Shown: positions 8,428 through 16,979 of the stretch, piece by piece
Layout of the letters: every line of letters begins with the position of its first letter
Numbering within the stretch: position 1 is the first letter of the stretch
Assembly (NCBI GenBank): GCA_036500605.1
Contig: DASYBU010000014.1
Coordinates: 186,001-250,000 of the forward strand
Direction of reading: 5' to 3'
DNA length: 64,000 bases
Origin: JAFALK01 sp036500605
GTDB lineage: Bacteria; Pseudomonadota; Gammaproteobacteria; Burkholderiales; Burkholderiaceae_C
Made by a program: the position numbers and the translations under genes
Notes under the pieces: model-generated
Told to the model about the DNA's origin: nothing
The model's database searches: none
Seen by the model: only the letters and a program-made list of their open reading frames with translations

Positions 8428-9771
8428 TCAGCGGGCTCCCATCGCAACGGACGCGGGCTCTGCCGCCGGCGCCAGCTGCGCTCGCAACTGCGGCGGACTC
8501 AGGTGCGCGTTGAGCTCGAAGCGTTGGCCGGCCATACCCTGCTCGCCATTCTGGAAACGGCCCAGGATCACCTGGCTCCAGCCCGGCGCGGTGTTGAGAC
8601 GGTCCACCAGCTGCAACGCCACGAGCTTGTCCTGCGTGAGCCCTTCGAGCCGGAGCTCGTTGCGCGCGGCGTTCATGTCGAGACTGAGCCAATTGATCTG
8701 CGAGCCGGCGCCGGCCTGCTCGACATTGGCCAGCAGCGGCTCCCAAGCTTGCTGAAGCAGGCCTTGCACCTCGCGAGCGCGAGCATCGACTTCGGCCGTG
8801 GCGCCCTTTGATGGTGCCGGTACTGGCGCAGCCTGCGCGAGGGGCGCTGACGGCGTAGGAGACGTAAGAGGCGTGAGAGGCTGCTTGCTCTGCAAGGCCG
8901 CAACCCGCTGCTCGGCTGCTTGCCGCTGCTGAAAGCTGGCGTTGGCAGTCCACAGTGCAAAGCCCAGCGCCACGGCACCCACCGCGGCCAAGGGCCATGC
9001 CAACGCCGAGCGCTCGACCGGCTGACCGAGGAAATCAGGGCGCGGCAAATCGGCCCTGGCCTCCTGTTGCGCAGCAAATGCGGCGGGATCGGCGAAAGCC
9101 TCGTCGAGCCTGCCCAGTACCCGCGCACCCGGCCAGACCGGCGTGGCGCCCGCATCGAGCCCATAACCGGCAACCAGGACGGTGCGGCCGTCACGCAGTT
9201 CGGCCACCGCATCGCCCAAGGCTTGCTGCGTCGCGGCCGGCAGGCGCGATTGGCGCAGGCCCTGCAAGCGCCCTTCCTCCAGCGTGAGCCAGCTCAGCTG
9301 TGCGCCTTCGACCCAGGCCAGGCCGGCACGCGGAGCCCGCAGCCAATCGGGGTCTTCCACGGCCAGGCGGCGCAGCAGCGGCGCCCAGAAGGGCTCGACA
9401 CTGCGTAGGACGATATCGTTAGCCTGTGCCGCTTCGCGCAGCACGGCCAGATCAACGCCGTGCAAGGCCGAAGCACCGCCGCTCCAGGCCGCGAAGGCCC
9501 AGCGCTGCGCCTGCGAGCCGAAGTAATGCGTGAACTGCTGCCGCGCGTAGGCCACGCGTGCGGCGTCATCCGCCAGCGGCAGGCCGGCATCGAAATTCAT
9601 CTCATGCAGCAGGCGCGCCGACATGATCAGCGCGCAGACGCTGCCGCGGTTCTCGGCGCACCAATCCGCAAACGGCGCGTCGTGGCTGGCCATGCGCACG
9701 CCCTCGGGCCGCAGAAAGACCGGCGCGGCCTGGGTCCAGCGCGCTCGCAAATCGCGCAGCCAGCTATTCAT
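8428..9771 (-). CDS. PilM/PilN (GspL/MshI)-like platform protein
   Basis: About 447 residues. The cytoplasmic N-terminal part (to about 250) resembles the actin-like PilM/GspL cytoplasmic domain; a single membrane helix (about 255-277, WPLAAVGAVALGFALW) is followed by a coiled-coil stretch, a Pro/Ala linker and a ferredoxin-like PilN domain (INWLSLDMNAARNELRLEGL). This looks like PilM and PilN functions in one polypeptide, as in GspL or MshI. ATG at 9771 overlaps the gspE stop TAG at 9764 by eight bases, and the longer upstream reading would run into gspE. Likely couples the ATPase to the periplasmic ring. Confidence 0.75.
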   Translation of the reverse strand: MNSWLRDLRARWTQAAPVFLRPEGVRMASHDAPFADWCAENRGSVCALIMSARLLHEMNFDAGLPLADDAARVAYARQQFTHYFGSQAQRWAFAAWSGGASALHGVDLAVLREAAQANDIVLRSVEPFWAPLLRRLAVEDPDWLRAPRAGLAWVEGAQLSWLTLEEGRLQGLRQSRLPAATQQALGDAVAELRDGRTVLVAGYGLDAGATPVWPGARVLGRLDEAFADPAAFAAQQEARADLPRPDFLGQPVERSALAWPLAAVGAVALGFALWTANASFQQRQAAEQRVAALQSKQPLTPLTSPTPSAPLAQAAPVPAPSKGATAEVDARAREVQGLLQQAWEPLLANVEQAGAGSQINWLSLDMNAARNELRLEGLTQDKLVALQLVDRLNTAPGWSQVILGRFQNGEQGMAGQRFELNAHLSPPQLRAQLAPAAEPASVAMGAR

Positions 9772-11302
9772 CGAGGGTGACACGTTCCAGCTCCTCGAAA
9801 GTGGTTTCGCCGCGGCAAACGGCCTGCAAGGCCATGACACGCAGCGGCTTCATGCCGCGGCTCTTGGCGGCATCCTTGATTTGCGACATCGGGGCGCGCG
9901 CGGCGATCAGGTCGCGCAGGCCATCGTCGAGCTTGAGCAATTCGGCCACTGCGCGACGCCCCTTGTAGCCGGTACCTCGGCAATGACCGCAGCCTTCGCC
10001 CTTGAGGAACACGCCGTCGCCGGGCTTCAGGCCATGCCGTGCAAGCGTGGCGTTATCGGGCACGACGGGCTTGGCGCAATGCTTGCAGGTCATGCGCACC
10101 AGGCGCTGCGCCAGCACGGCGTTCAAGGCCGAGACCACGTTGTAGAGATCGAGGCCCATGTGCATGAAGCGGCCGATCACGTCGAAGGCGTTGTTGGCGT
10201 GGACGGTGCTGAAGACCAAATGGCCGGTCAGCGCCGCCTGCACCGCGATCTGCGCGGTCTCGGCGTCGCGGATCTCGCCGACCATCACGCGGTCCGGGTC
10301 ATGACGCAGGATCGAGCGCAGCCCGCGCGAGAAGGTCAAGCCCTTCTTCTCGTTGACGGGGATCTGCACCACGCCCGAGAGCTGGTACTCGACCGGGTCC
10401 TCGATCGTGATGATCTTGTCGGTGCCGGTGTGAATCTCGGCCAGCGTGGCGTAGAGCGTCGTCGTCTTGCCGCTGCCGGTCGGGCCGGTGACGAGCAGCA
10501 TGCCGTGCGGCTGCCGCGCCTGGTGGCGGATGGCGGCACGTTCGTCCTCGGCAAAGCCCAGAGCGTCGAGCGTGAGCTGGCCGGCCGTCTGCTCGATGCG
10601 GGCGCGATCGAGCACACGCACCACCGCGTCTTCGCCAAACACGCTGGGCATGATGGACAAACGGAAGTCGACCACACGGCCCTGCACGCGCAGCTGGAAG
10701 CGGCCGTCCTGCGGCAGGCGGCGCTCACCGATGTCGAGCTCGGCCATCACCTTGAGACGCGACACCAGCTGCTCGGCGATCGGAGCGCCTTCGACCTGGC
10801 GCACCAAAGCCATCACACCGTCCACGCGGAAGCGGATCACCGCCCCGCGCGTCGTGCATTCGATGTGCACATCGCTGGCACCATCCTGCAAGGCGTCGTA
10901 AAGCGTGGCATTGAGCAGGCGCACGACCGGGCTCGCCTGCTCGGACAAGCCCAGCGCCGACAGCTCTTCGGTCGTCGCGCCGGCCTCGGCTTCGACGACC
11001 GCTTCTTCAACGTCGGAGAGCGCGCGGAAATCGGCCTCGCCGGCGCCAAGCCAATGCGTGATCGCCGCGGATTCGCAGCGCAGCCAGCGCACCGGCTCCT
11101 GCAGGCGCGACTCCACACTTTGCAGCAGCAGGCCGTCTTCATCGCGTTCGGCCAGCAGCATCTTGCGGCCGCTGGCGCCCACCGCAAGCACGGCGCGCCA
11201 GCGCTGCGCCTGGGCTTGCGGCCAGTGCTCGAAATCGAGGTGCCACGGACCTTGGTCGGCCGGCAGCCAGTCGGCCAGCGAATGATTGGCTACGGCGTTC
11301 AT
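9764..11302 (-). CDS. gspE: GspE/PilB-type assembly ATPase
   Basis: Hexameric secretion/assembly ATPase of 512 residues. The Walker A motif GPTGSGKTT sits near residues 272-280, followed by the Asp box (ITIEDPVEYQL), Walker B (DRVMVGEIRDAETA) and His box (GHLVFSTVHANNA). A tetracysteine zinc site (CKHC and CGHC, about 405-440) is the C-terminal metal-binding element typical of GspE and PilB and absent from retraction ATPases such as PilT. Start overlaps the gspF stop (ATGA). It powers pseudopilus assembly on the GspF platform. No retraction ATPase is in the cluster, which fits a secretion-type more than a twitching-type machine. Confidence 0.95.
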   Translation of the reverse strand: MNAVANHSLADWLPADQGPWHLDFEHWPQAQAQRWRAVLAVGASGRKMLLAERDEDGLLLQSVESRLQEPVRWLRCESAAITHWLGAGEADFRALSDVEEAVVEAEAGATTEELSALGLSEQASPVVRLLNATLYDALQDGASDVHIECTTRGAVIRFRVDGVMALVRQVEGAPIAEQLVSRLKVMAELDIGERRLPQDGRFQLRVQGRVVDFRLSIMPSVFGEDAVVRVLDRARIEQTAGQLTLDALGFAEDERAAIRHQARQPHGMLLVTGPTGSGKTTTLYATLAEIHTGTDKIITIEDPVEYQLSGVVQIPVNEKKGLTFSRGLRSILRHDPDRVMVGEIRDAETAQIAVQAALTGHLVFSTVHANNAFDVIGRFMHMGLDLYNVVSALNAVLAQRLVRMTCKHCAKPVVPDNATLARHGLKPGDGVFLKGEGCGHCRGTGYKGRRAVAELLKLDDGLRDLIAARAPMSQIKDAAKSRGMKPLRVMALQAVCRGETTFEELERVTLDE

Positions 11303-12513
11303 TGAACCTGGTCCACAAGCTGGAAGATCGGCATGTACATCAAGACGATGATGCCGCCGATCACGACGCCCATGATGAGCATGAGCGCCGGGTTGATCAT
11401 GCGTGTCAGCAGCTCGGTCAGCCGCACCGCTTCTTCATCATGGAAGGCGGCGGCGCGCTCAAGCATGGCCGGCACCTCGCCGCTGCGCTCGCCCACGCGC
11501 ACCATGCGGCGCGCGACCGGCGTGGCGAGGTCCTGCTTCTCGAGCGCTTCCGACAAGCGCTCACCACGTTCGATTTGCGCGGCCGCCTGCGTCACCGCCT
11601 GGCGCCAAGGCGCTGCCACCACATCGCGCACGATGCGCAAGGCCGCCAGCACTGGCACGCCGGCCGCCAGCAGCATCGCCAAGCTGCGATAGAGCCGCGC
11701 CAGGGCCAACACGCGCAGACGCGGCCCAAGTCCGGGCAGCGTCCATAAGGACGATTGCAAGCGCAGCCGGACGGCCGGCTGGTTGAAGATGCCGACCAGC
11801 AGGAAGACGAAAGCCGCCATGCCGCCCAGCACCCAGGCCGGATGTTGGCCAGCCGTGCTGCCGAAGTTGATCAGCACACGCGAGCCCCAGGGCAGGTCGC
11901 CGCCGAGGCCGTCCAGAATGCCGGCAAAGCGCGGCAGCACGAACAGCAGGAGGAACATGATCACCGCGCCGCCCACGCCCAGCAGCATCAGCGGATAGAC
12001 GCAGGCCGCAATCAGGCGTTGGCGCAGGCCGTCGACCCAGGCCAGGTATTTGGCGTGCTGGGCCAGCGCGACCGAGAGTTGCCCGGTGCGCTCATTGGCC
12101 GCGACGATGGCGCAGACCAGTTCATCAAAAGCCTGCGGTTGCGCCTGCATGGCGGCGGAGAGCGGCTGGCCCTGCTCGACCATCGCCACCACGCCGTCGA
12201 GCGCGCCGGCCACATCGCCGTTTTCTTCCTTCTCGCGCAGCGTGTTCAGGGCCTCGAGCAGCGCAATGCCCGAATCGAGCAGCACCGCCAGCTCCTGGCT
12301 GAACAGCTGCAAGGGAAAGCGCTTGCGACGGCCCAGCAGGATGCGCTGAGGTGAGGCGTTAGCGCCACTGGCAATTTCTTCCACCGACAGCACATGCTGC
12401 GGCGGCACGCCCAGCAGCGCCGCCACCGATTGGCGGTCAGGCGCTTCCACGCGCTGCGTTTTCACACCCTGGGCCTCGCCAGGGCGGAACACGCGGGCCT
12501 CGAAATGGGGCAT
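11299..12513 (-). CDS. gspF: Type II secretion platform protein GspF
   Basis: Polytopic inner-membrane platform protein of 404 residues with the duplicated T2SSF domain: one copy begins LFSQELAVLLDSGIALLEAL (about 70) and the second LARLYRSLAMLLAAGVPVL (about 270). Three hydrophobic segments are visible (about 170-195, 220-240, 375-400). Downstream overlap with gspE is four bases and the gap to gspG is 12 bp, so it is in one operon with them. Anchors the ATPase and moves pseudopilin subunits. Length and domain order are normal for GspF/PilC. Confidence 0.95.
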   Translation of the reverse strand: MPHFEARVFRPGEAQGVKTQRVEAPDRQSVAALLGVPPQHVLSVEEIASGANASPQRILLGRRKRFPLQLFSQELAVLLDSGIALLEALNTLREKEENGDVAGALDGVVAMVEQGQPLSAAMQAQPQAFDELVCAIVAANERTGQLSVALAQHAKYLAWVDGLRQRLIAACVYPLMLLGVGGAVIMFLLLFVLPRFAGILDGLGGDLPWGSRVLINFGSTAGQHPAWVLGGMAAFVFLLVGIFNQPAVRLRLQSSLWTLPGLGPRLRVLALARLYRSLAMLLAAGVPVLAALRIVRDVVAAPWRQAVTQAAAQIERGERLSEALEKQDLATPVARRMVRVGERSGEVPAMLERAAAFHDEEAVRLTELLTRMINPALMLIMGVVIGGIIVLMYMPIFQLVDQVQ

Positions 12514-12525
12514 GAAAAGCCAGCC

Positions 12526-12957
12526 TTACCAGCTGGTGAGGTCAGCGTCCTCACCCTCGCCGCCGGGGCGGCCGTCCTTGCCGTAAGTCAGCAGGTCGTA
12601 CTCGCCGTGTTCGCCGGGCGATTTGTACTGGTAGTCGTTGCCCCAGGGATCCTTGGGCAGGGCCTTGGACAGGTAGGGGCCGGCCCATTTGGGCTCATCA
12701 CCGGGCTTGGTGACCAGGACCTGCAGGCCCTGTTCGGTGCTGGGGTAATGGCCGACATCCAAGCGGTACTGGTCGAGCGACTTTTCCAGGCCATCGAGCT
12801 GCGCCTTGGCCGCCTTGACCTCGGACTTGCCGATCTGGCCGAAGAACTTCGGGCCCACATAGCCGGCCAGCAGGCCAATGATGACCATCACGACCAGCAG
12901 TTCTAGCAGGGTGAAGCCGCGAAATTGGGGACGAGAGATTTGACGGGGGTAAGACAT
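12526..12957 (-). CDS. gspG: Major pseudopilin GspG
   Basis: 143 residues, first gene of the secretion operon. After a slightly long leader (MSYPRQISRPQFRG) comes FTLLELLVVMVIIGLLAGYVGPKFF, the classic GspG N-terminus with Glu5. The body carries YPSTEQGLQVLV and DPWGNDYQY, which match GspG strand and calcium-loop motifs much more closely than the three downstream pseudopilins do. Length is typical. It would form the shaft of the pseudopilus. The upstream 130 bases hold no clear strong sigma-70 promoter; TTGTTG-17-AATAGT on the minus strand is a weak candidate. Confidence 0.95.
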   Translation of the reverse strand: MSYPRQISRPQFRGFTLLELLVVMVIIGLLAGYVGPKFFGQIGKSEVKAAKAQLDGLEKSLDQYRLDVGHYPSTEQGLQVLVTKPGDEPKWAGPYLSKALPKDPWGNDYQYKSPGEHGEYDLLTYGKDGRPGGEGEDADLTSW

Positions 12958-13295
12958 GGTGGTGGTGGCTCAGCTCGGGAGACTCGGTCAGGCGCTGAGA
13001 CCTTACCAGCTTATGGAGACAGCACTATTTCACGGCTTGGGGGGGCCAACAATCAGGGCTTGACCGACCCCCGCGAATGGGGAGTTCCCAAGGCAAAAGG
13101 CCCACAGTGAGAGGCTGTGGGCCTTTCCTACTCGGTCGCCCGAAGAGGGGTCAGAACGGAGGGCCCCACCAAAATGGCGCGTAGACGAAATTCGTCCAGT
13201 GAAAATTGAGGAAATCTGATCTCAAAAAGTGGGTAGCACCAGCCGGCATGCCCAAGCGTGGGCAGCAGAAGTTTCACATGGCCGACATCCCACGC
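12958..13295. other. Gene-free junction between secretion operon and DarTG islet
   Basis: 338 bases with no convincing reading frame. The right part of the darG side holds a strong hairpin (13096-13126). Between 13141 and 13260 is a stretch with a 6-bp inverted repeat (GACGAA-A-TTCGTC, 13184-13196) and a sequence that could be a decayed mobile-element end, but no transposase remnant can be read. The part next to gspG must contain the operon promoter; no strong match is seen. Confidence 0.5.
13096..13126 (-). terminator. Rho-independent terminator of darG
   Basis: A perfect 12-bp stem (AAAGGCCCACAG with CTGTGGGCCTTT) with a 7-base loop. On the minus strand it ends in a short T run and lies 170 bp past the darG stop. 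It would also insulate the gspG promoter from darG transcription. Confidence 0.8.
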
Positions 13296-14381
13296 TCAAA
13301 TTGACGCGTACAGAGGACTGGCTTGTAGGTGTTCCAAGGCGATCCGCACCGAGCGTTCATCAAAGATCTTGCTCTTGCGCAGCCCAGCTCCGTCAGCGCC
13401 TTCTGCTGGCCAATGCGCAAGCCCATCGAGAATAGCTGTGACCTCTGGGTTCACATGTTCTCGGCAAAGTAACCAGTCGATCGATGCCAGCAACTCCATC
13501 CCGTATGGCGACTCAAAACCATCGATCACGGCAGCGGCCATCTCCAGTGCGGGCACAACGCTTTTGGCTTCACTCTTCAAGAACGATTGAACCAGTTCCT
13601 TGCGACCGTCATCAAACCAGATCACATCCATTGGACTCGCGTCTGCGATTCGTTTGTCACAGTGCAGATAGCTGCCATCCAGGCTGTTGAGGAGATGGTT
13701 CAGCTTTGGAGCAAATGGCCCATACCGATGCGCCCGGAACTCGAGTTTGAGGTCGTTCCTAATCCCCAAAGTCTCCACGCATCGCTCCAGGAACCAAGCA
13801 AGCTTCTGGATCTCAAGCAGGCTACATTCCATGCCCAATACCCAGTATCGACGCACTGATTCGGCAACCATTGCACGCGCCGGTGTGAGCTTCTCAACTC
13901 CGGCCCGCTTAGCCACATTCTGATATTTGTCAGTCGGTTCGTAGACGATGACCTCTACGTCCTCCATGTCGCTTAGAGCCTCATCGATGCGGGATTTGAC
14001 CGTCGGCCAGTCGAGGCCACCATTTCCAGCGCCTAGCGGTGGGATGGCGATCGACTTGATGTTTCGTTCACGCAGGACGCTTTTCAGATCCTGCAAGCCT
14101 GACTCGACCCATTCCAGGCGAGACGAGCCCCTCCAATGGTCCTTGGTGGGAAAATTGACGATCCATCGAGGTCCGTCGAGCTCGCCCGTTTCCGTCACGA
14201 ACATCTGCCCGACCTTTACCCTCTTGGCCTTGCAGGCGGCGGCGTAGAGCTCGAAGTTCGGGCCGAACCTCTCTTTGAACATGAGGGCGATACCTTTGCC
14301 CATCACACCCACAGTGTTGACAGTGTTCACCAGCGCCTCAACGTCAGCGTCGAGCAGATTGCCTTGGATGTAGGAGATCAT
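13296..14381 (-). CDS. darG: DarG antitoxin: macrodomain DNA ADP-ribosylglycohydrolase
   Basis: Antitoxin of about 361 residues. Residues 1-155 are a DarG-type macrodomain (GNLLDADVEALVNTVNTVG, MGKGIALMFKERF, IPPLGAGNGGLDW), the family that removes ADP-ribose from thymidine in DNA. The C-terminal half (about 160-361) has KLAWFLERC and FRAHRYGPFAPKLNHLL, resembling the toxin-binding C-terminal region of DarG proteins and, loosely, Panacea/SocA-like antitoxin domains. ATG at 14381 overlaps the darT TGA by one base (TGATG), so the pair is translationally coupled. Base composition is clearly lower in GC than its neighbours (62 of 120 bases G or C at 13741-13860). An extended upstream reading inside darT is rejected. 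Confidence 0.93.
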   Translation of the reverse strand: MISYIQGNLLDADVEALVNTVNTVGVMGKGIALMFKERFGPNFELYAAACKAKRVKVGQMFVTETGELDGPRWIVNFPTKDHWRGSSRLEWVESGLQDLKSVLRERNIKSIAIPPLGAGNGGLDWPTVKSRIDEALSDMEDVEVIVYEPTDKYQNVAKRAGVEKLTPARAMVAESVRRYWVLGMECSLLEIQKLAWFLERCVETLGIRNDLKLEFRAHRYGPFAPKLNHLLNSLDGSYLHCDKRIADASPMDVIWFDDGRKELVQSFLKSEAKSVVPALEMAAAVIDGFESPYGMELLASIDWLLCREHVNPEVTAILDGLAHWPAEGADGAGLRKSKIFDERSVRIALEHLQASPLYASI

Positions 14382-15025
14382 CAAAAGTACCAGTTGGGCC
14401 TTGTATGCACGGGCAGTGCGCAGCCCTGAGCTTGCATTTTGCTCTCGATATCGGCACGAATGGCATCCGTGTAACACATGATGCCCAGCAGTGCCTCCAG
14501 AGGTACTCGCTGGTGGACGAGAGCTTCAGCCTGGTAGCGCTCAAGCTTTGCTGGATCTTCAGGGTCTCGCTTGAAGTCACGACGCTGCAGCAGGGGCCAG
14601 TCGATCTGGTCCAAATGGGCTAGTTCATCGAAGTAACGGGCCAGACCACTGTAAGCGTGGCTACTGGTAAAAAGGAATGGCAGGCCCAGCTCCTTCACAC
14701 GGTGCAGGCTGGACACCAGGATCACTATGTCCTCGTTAGGAACCTGCTTGATGCCGTTCCAGCCGGTATGGATATTGCGCAGCATCACCGAAAATGGTGT
14801 GAAGTAGAACGGAACGTAGTCGTTGAGCACGCCTCCCGGCGGCAAAGGCACTGGCCATGTGGCGCGCTTACCGATCAGTTCAGTATTGCCAATGCTGACC
14901 CAGTGCGGCGAGCGAACGACGGTGTTGCCGCAGTGCACACCGTGTTCGAACACCCAGGCCAAATTGGCCCGGTGCAGGACGCGCCAGATCAGAGCCTTCT
15001 CGGGATTGAGATTGTTGTAGATCAC
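14381..15025 (-). CDS. darT: DarT toxin: ssDNA thymidine ADP-ribosyltransferase
   Basis: Toxin of about 214 residues from the DarT (DUF4433) family, which attaches ADP-ribose from NAD+ to thymidine in single-stranded DNA and blocks replication. Visible family features: N-terminal LNPEKALIWRVLHRANL, the NAD-pocket segment YVPFYFTPFSVML, and the catalytic Glu167 in RYQAEALVHQRVP, which aligns with the essential Glu of characterised DarTs. Nothing looks inactivated. The start is uncertain: GTG at 15025 best fits family length, but no strong ribosome site is seen; TTG at 15085 would add 20 residues. It is first in a toxin-antitoxin operon with darG and lies 142 bp downstream of ssb on the same strand. 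DarTG systems act in phage defence. Confidence 0.92.
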   Translation of the reverse strand: MIYNNLNPEKALIWRVLHRANLAWVFEHGVHCGNTVVRSPHWVSIGNTELIGKRATWPVPLPPGGVLNDYVPFYFTPFSVMLRNIHTGWNGIKQVPNEDIVILVSSLHRVKELGLPFLFTSSHAYSGLARYFDELAHLDQIDWPLLQRRDFKRDPEDPAKLERYQAEALVHQRVPLEALLGIMCYTDAIRADIESKMQAQGCALPVHTRPNWYF

Positions 15026-15100
15026 TTCGAGAACATTGCGGTGGCTACGTCTACAAATGGAGAAAGTCCCCGAGCCAGACCACAAAAACCAAATGTGGGC

Positions 15101-15134
15101 AAAAGAAAAGCCCGTCTCCCATAAGAGAACAGGC
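15101..15134 (-). terminator. Probable ssb terminator
   Basis: On the minus strand AGCCTGTTCTC and GGAGACGGGCT form an imperfect stem (G-U pairs, one mismatch) followed by TTTTCTTTT, 33 bp past the ssb stop. It separates ssb from darT. Confidence 0.65.
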
Positions 15135-15166
15135 TCACTATCAACAAAAACCCAACCAAGTAGGTT

Positions 15167-15718
15167 TTAGAACGGAATATCGTCGTCCATGTCATCGAAG
15201 CCGGTGCTCGACTTCGGGGCCGCCTGGCGCGGCGCCGGAGCGGCGCGAGGCGCCGCCGGGGGACGGGGGGCCGCAGCACGGCTACCACCACCGCCGGTAT
15301 CGCCGAAGTCGCCACCACCGCCACCTCCACGGGCTTCACGGCTGTAGCCACCGCCGCCACCGCCCATGTCGTCGCCGCCGCCTTCACGGCCGCCGAGCAA
15401 CTGCATCTGGTCTGCCATGATTTCGGTGGTGTAGGTGTCGCGGCCTTCCTTGTCCTGCCACTTGCGGGTGCGCAGACGGCCTTCGACGTAGATGGGCTTG
15501 CCCTTCTTGCAGTACTGGCCCACGATTTCGGCCAGCTTGTCGTTGAACACGACCCGATGCCATTCGGTTTCTTCCTGGCGCTCACCGGTTTCCCGGTTCT
15601 TCCAGTTGCGCGATGTCGCCAGGGTCACGGTGCAGAAAGCCACGCCGCTGGGGTTGTAGCGCAGTTCCGGGTCTTTGCCGAGATTGCCGATGAGGATGAC
15701 TTTGTTGACGCTGGCCAT
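15167..15718 (-). CDS. ssb: Single-stranded DNA-binding protein
   Basis: 183 residues. The N-terminal OB fold (MASVNKVILIGNLGKDPELRY, EWHRVVFNDKLAE, YVEGRLRTRKWQDKEG) is standard bacterial SSB. A Gly-rich then Pro/Ala-rich linker (about 112-170) leads to the conserved acidic tip DMDDDIPF that binds partner proteins such as RecQ, RecO and exonuclease I. Coats ssDNA in replication and repair. RecQ, one of its usual partners, is encoded 4 kb away on the other strand; that proximity is probably incidental. Length is normal. Confidence 0.98.
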   Translation of the reverse strand: MASVNKVILIGNLGKDPELRYNPSGVAFCTVTLATSRNWKNRETGERQEETEWHRVVFNDKLAEIVGQYCKKGKPIYVEGRLRTRKWQDKEGRDTYTTEIMADQMQLLGGREGGGDDMGGGGGGYSREARGGGGGGDFGDTGGGGSRAAAPRPPAAPRAAPAPRQAAPKSSTGFDDMDDDIPF

Positions 15719-15813
15719 GGCGAGTTCCGCTGGATCGAGAAGGTGAGGGGCGGATTATGCCGCCCCTCGCGGCCACCCCGCTGTCGCCGTTTCGGGTTGT
15801 TTCCCTACCCGAC

Positions 15814-16812
15814 TCAGTCCCGCTTGCGGAACGCCCACCAGCCGGCCAGCGCCGTAAACCCGATCACCAGCCCCACCACCACCAGGAAACCGTGCGGCTC
15901 GTTGGCGAAGGGCACGCCGCCCACGTTCATGCCCATCAGGCCCGCCACGATATTGATCGGCAGGGCCAGCACGGTCACCACCGTCAAGGTGAAAAGGCTG
16001 CGGTTGGTCTGCTCGCTGACCTGGGCGGCCACCTCTTCCTGCAGCAGCTTGATGCGCTCCTGCAGTTCGGCCAGGTCGCGCAGCACGAGCGAAAACTCCT
16101 CGGTGGCCTGGCGCAGCTCATCCAGATCGAGCGGCTTGACCCAGGGCGGCGGCTGGCGCAGCAGGCGGAACAGCGAGCCGGGCTCCGGCGCCAGCAGGCG
16201 CTGCAGGCGCACCAGCACGCGGCGCATGCGGCCGAGATCGGCGCGCTTTTGCTGGAGTTTGCCGCCCAGCAAGCCGTCCTCGATGCCGTCGATCCGCAGC
16301 GTGGCGTCACGCACGATGCGCACCAGCACATCGCCCTGATCCTGCAAGAGATGAATCAGCAGGCCCACCGAGGACGCGAAACAGTCGCCTTCCTTGACCG
16401 CGCGGCGCAGGCGGTCGATCGAGCGCAGCGGATGCAGCCGCGCGCTGACGACGATCCGCTCGCTCACGCTGAGCCACAGCGAGGCGATGTCGGAAGGCTC
16501 GAACGCAAACTCGAAGGCCACGTCGTTGACCACGGCGATCAGGGTGTCGGACACGTCCTCGATCCGCGTCGTGCGGGAGCCCAGGCGCAGCGTTTCGAAG
16601 AACTCCTCGGGCAGCGCCAGATGCCTCTGCATCCAGGTCTCCGCGCTGGCCGCGGCGAGGTTGAAATGCAGCCAGATGAAATCGCCCGGCGTGCTGTCCG
16701 AGGCCAGCCATTTCAGCGCGTCGGTCAAGCCGATGGGGCGCCCGGGCAAACCCGGTGAAAGCACAAAGCCGCAGATCAGCGTGTCGTCGACAGGAGAGAC
16801 CAGGGTCGTCAT
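15814..16812 (-). CDS. CorA/ZntB-family divalent cation transporter
   Basis: 332 residues. A soluble N-terminal domain (about 1-270, acidic, with a coiled-coil stalk ELRQATEEFSLVLRDLAELQ) is followed by two C-terminal membrane helices; the first ends with the family signature GMNVGGVPF at the pore mouth. The GMN-VGGVPF form is closer to ZntB-type zinc transporters than to the magnesium-type YGMNF of CorA. Upstream and downstream genes are unrelated (ssb on the same strand, divergent LytS kinase). Ion specificity cannot be settled from sequence alone. Confidence 0.88.
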   Translation of the reverse strand: MTTLVSPVDDTLICGFVLSPGLPGRPIGLTDALKWLASDSTPGDFIWLHFNLAAASAETWMQRHLALPEEFFETLRLGSRTTRIEDVSDTLIAVVNDVAFEFAFEPSDIASLWLSVSERIVVSARLHPLRSIDRLRRAVKEGDCFASSVGLLIHLLQDQGDVLVRIVRDATLRIDGIEDGLLGGKLQQKRADLGRMRRVLVRLQRLLAPEPGSLFRLLRQPPPWVKPLDLDELRQATEEFSLVLRDLAELQERIKLLQEEVAAQVSEQTNRSLFTLTVVTVLALPINIVAGLMGMNVGGVPFANEPHGFLVVVGLVIGFTALAGWWAFRKRD

Positions 16813-16979
16813 GGCGCTGATTAGACTGCATGCAGATGACAGCGCAGACGGCCGGCGCCGTCAGACAGCGCCGACAGCACCGACAGCACCATCGCGCTCA
16901 GGCCCCGGTACTTCCCCCATTCCCGCACTTGGTCGCAGCAGGCGCGGCGCGCGCCGCCAGCCTGCCTAAGATGGCCCCC

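Noticed and set aside
15026..15085. TTG start extending darT by 20 residues
   Set aside because: The added residues do not fit the family N-terminus. GTG at 15025 is retained, with low certainty.
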